Below are positions 50,218-51,592 of a stretch of DNA of 51,592 bases, one piece after another; positions within the stretch are counted from its first letter, which is position 1, and each line of letters opens with the position of its first letter. The stretch is from the NCBI GenBank assembly GCA_002367635.1, contig DFDI01000065.1:1-51592 (forward strand), in the 5' to 3' direction. A program made the translations under genes and the position numbers. The DNA comes from Betaproteobacteria bacterium UBA3031. GTDB lineage: Bacteria; Pseudomonadota; Gammaproteobacteria; Burkholderiales; Eutrophovitaceae. The notes beneath the pieces were generated by a model. That model had not been told where the DNA came from. It did not search any database and saw only the letters and a list, made by a program, of their open reading frames with translations.

Positions 50218-51592
50218 GTGGAACAGACAAAAAACGAAGTCGAAATGGAGGCAAAGAGACGTAGAACCTTTGCAATCATTTCTCACCCCGATGCTGGCAA
50301 AACAACGCTAACGGAAAAATTATTGCTCTTTGGCGGTGCGATACAAGCTGCCGGAACCGTTAAAGCAAGAAAATCCAGCAAATATGCAACTTCGGACTGG
50401 ATGGCCATCGAAAAAGAACGCGGCATTTCAGTCGCGAGCTCGGTCATGCAGTTTGAATACCGCGATTGCGTCATTAATTTACTGGATACCCCTGGCCATA
50501 GAGATTTTTCAGAGGATACCTATCGAGTACTAACCGCCGTTGATGCGGCATTGATGGTTATCGACTGCACGAAGGGTGTCGAATCACAAACGATAAAACT
50601 TTTGGAAGTTTGCCGTCAAAGAAACACCCCCATCATCACCTTTGTGAATAAACTCGATCGAGAGGGTCGTCATCCCCTAGAAATCATCGATGAGATCGAA
50701 TCGGTGCTTAATATTCATTGCGCACCCATCACCTGGCCGATCGGTATGGGAAAAAGACTTGCTGGAATTTATGATTTGGCTAGAGAAGAAACGTTACTCT
50801 TCGATCCCACCAACCCAGATCAAAGAAGCGTCACAGCCATCAAAGGGTTGAACAAAAGCATGGTGGACGCCCGGTTCGCGAGCGAAGTCAGCGACACACA
50901 AGACGAGATTAGTCTCTTAAAAGAAGATGGCAGACACTTCGACAGAGACTATTTTCTGGAAGGCGAGCTCACCCCAGTATTTTTTGGCTCTGCCATGAAC
51001 AATTTTGGCGTCATTAAAGTCCTTGAGGCCTTGGTTGATGACGCGCCCTCTCCCCGCGCACGCCCGGCCATTGAGCGCTCTGTTGCGCCTGAGGAAAATA
51101 ATTTTTCAGCCTTTGTATTTAAGATACAAGCTAACATGGATCCACAACATCGTGATCGAATAGCATTTCTTCGCGTTTGCTCTGGACGTTTTTCAAGAGG
51201 CATGAAATTACTGCATGTCAGAAGCGGTAAAGAAATCAGAGCTGGACAAGTTGTAAGCTTCTTATCTCAAAGACGTGAAACTGTTGAAGATGCTTGGCCT
51301 GGTGACATCATCGGCCTTCTCAATCACGGAAGCATTGATATTGGAGATACCTTCACCGTCGGAGAGTCATTATCCTTTACAGGGATTCCATACTTCGCCC
51401 CCGAATTATTTCAAGGCGTGACACTCAAGGACCCTCTCAAAGGTAAGCAACTTCAAAAAGGGCTACAACAGCTTGGCGAAGAGGGTGCCATACAGGTTTT
51501 CAAACCCATCATCGGTAATGAAATGATCCTGGGGGCGGTCGGGTTGCTACAGTTTGAAGTCGTCGCGCACCGCCTCAAAGATGAATACAAAG
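50218..51592 (+). CDS. prfC: Peptide chain release factor 3 (RF3), 3' end outside window
   Basis: About 458 of an expected ~530-540 residues. RF3 is the GTPase that recycles RF1/RF2 from the ribosome. Switch and nucleotide motifs: FAIISHPDAGKTTLTEKLLL (P-loop), KERGISVASSVMQF, NLLDTPGHRDFSEDTYR, TFVNKLDREGR; then domain 2 FVFKIQANMDPQHRDRIAFL and the later GLLQFEVVAHRLKDEY. I prefer GTG 50218, which gives an N-terminus of normal RF3 length; ATG 50245 is the alternative and neither has a clear Shine-Dalgarno. The frame is intact to the last base. Confidence 0.93.
   Translation, partial: MEQTKNEVEMEAKRRRTFAIISHPDAGKTTLTEKLLLFGGAIQAAGTVKARKSSKYATSDWMAIEKERGISVASSVMQFEYRDCVINLLDTPGHRDFSEDTYRVLTAVDAALMVIDCTKGVESQTIKLLEVCRQRNTPIITFVNKLDREGRHPLEIIDEIESVLNIHCAPITWPIGMGKRLAGIYDLAREETLLFDPTNPDQRSVTAIKGLNKSMVDARFASEVSDTQDEISLLKEDGRHFDRDYFLEGELTPVFFGSAMNNFGVIKVLEALVDDAPSPRARPAIERSVAPEENNFSAFVFKIQANMDPQHRDRIAFLRVCSGRFSRGMKLLHVRSGKEIRAGQVVSFLSQRRETVEDAWPGDIIGLLNHGSIDIGDTFTVGESLSFTGIPYFAPELFQGVTLKDPLKGKQLQKGLQQLGEEGAIQVFKPIIGNEMILGAVGLLQFEVVAHRLKDEYK

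Overview
The window looks like chromosome from a betaproteobacterium, probably Burkholderiales-like, with a fairly AT-leaning and compact genome. Lineage clues are an IF-1 of the betaproteobacterial second type (proline/alanine-rich tail), a DUF1840 protein, a double-length UvrA with four ATPase domains, and the general gene content. Species cannot be named from the sequence alone. I see no tRNA, rRNA, CRISPR array, insertion sequence or phage structural gene. Both ends cut through genes: the 3' part of a pyrophosphate-dependent phosphofructokinase on the left and the 5' part of prfC (RF3) on the right.

Layout. Positions 1-16500 are mostly housekeeping: pfp, the proton-pumping pyrophosphatase hppA behind a structured leader, a DUF502 membrane protein, the giant uvrA, TerB-like and ChaN/PDZ proteins, an M1-like peptidase, a stand-alone RecE-like nuclease, rlmJ, a MazG-like pyrophosphohydrolase and a molybdenum-carrier-like protein. 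A 524-base gene-free stretch with several small dyads follows. Positions 16500-27000 hold a CaiB-type CoA transferase, infA, a methyltransferase, an acyl-CoA ligase, SRPBCC, DUF1840, SDR and GST proteins, a TAXI-type TRAP transporter and a TerC-type membrane protein.

Positions 27001-35934 are a tight nine-gene minus-strand array: enoyl-CoA hydratase, haloalkane dehalogenase, N-acyl-D-amino-acid deacylase, Rap1a-like protein, esterase, sirtuin, amidase, SDR and SMP-30 lactonase. The dehalogenase carries the complete LinB-type catalytic pentad at nearly LinB numbering. Positions 36144-43194 hold a DapA-like aldolase, a short PuuD-like membrane protein, a DadA-like oxidase, an SDR, a second acyl-CoA ligase and an M20 deacylase.

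Positions 43227-48060 form a second minus-strand array behind a good Fur box: bfd, a quinone oxidoreductase, an exported FMN-binding protein, ApbE flavin transferase, a four-helix histidine-rich membrane protein resembling a b-type cytochrome, and then an IlvD/Edd sugar-acid dehydratase. I read the first five as a probable iron-responsive membrane flavin/haem electron-transfer unit, and it is my best candidate for an undescribed system. The right end has an ACAD10/LvaA-type phosphotransferase divergent from an SDR, then prfC. No recognisable transcription-factor gene occurs in the window, which is striking for so much catabolic content.
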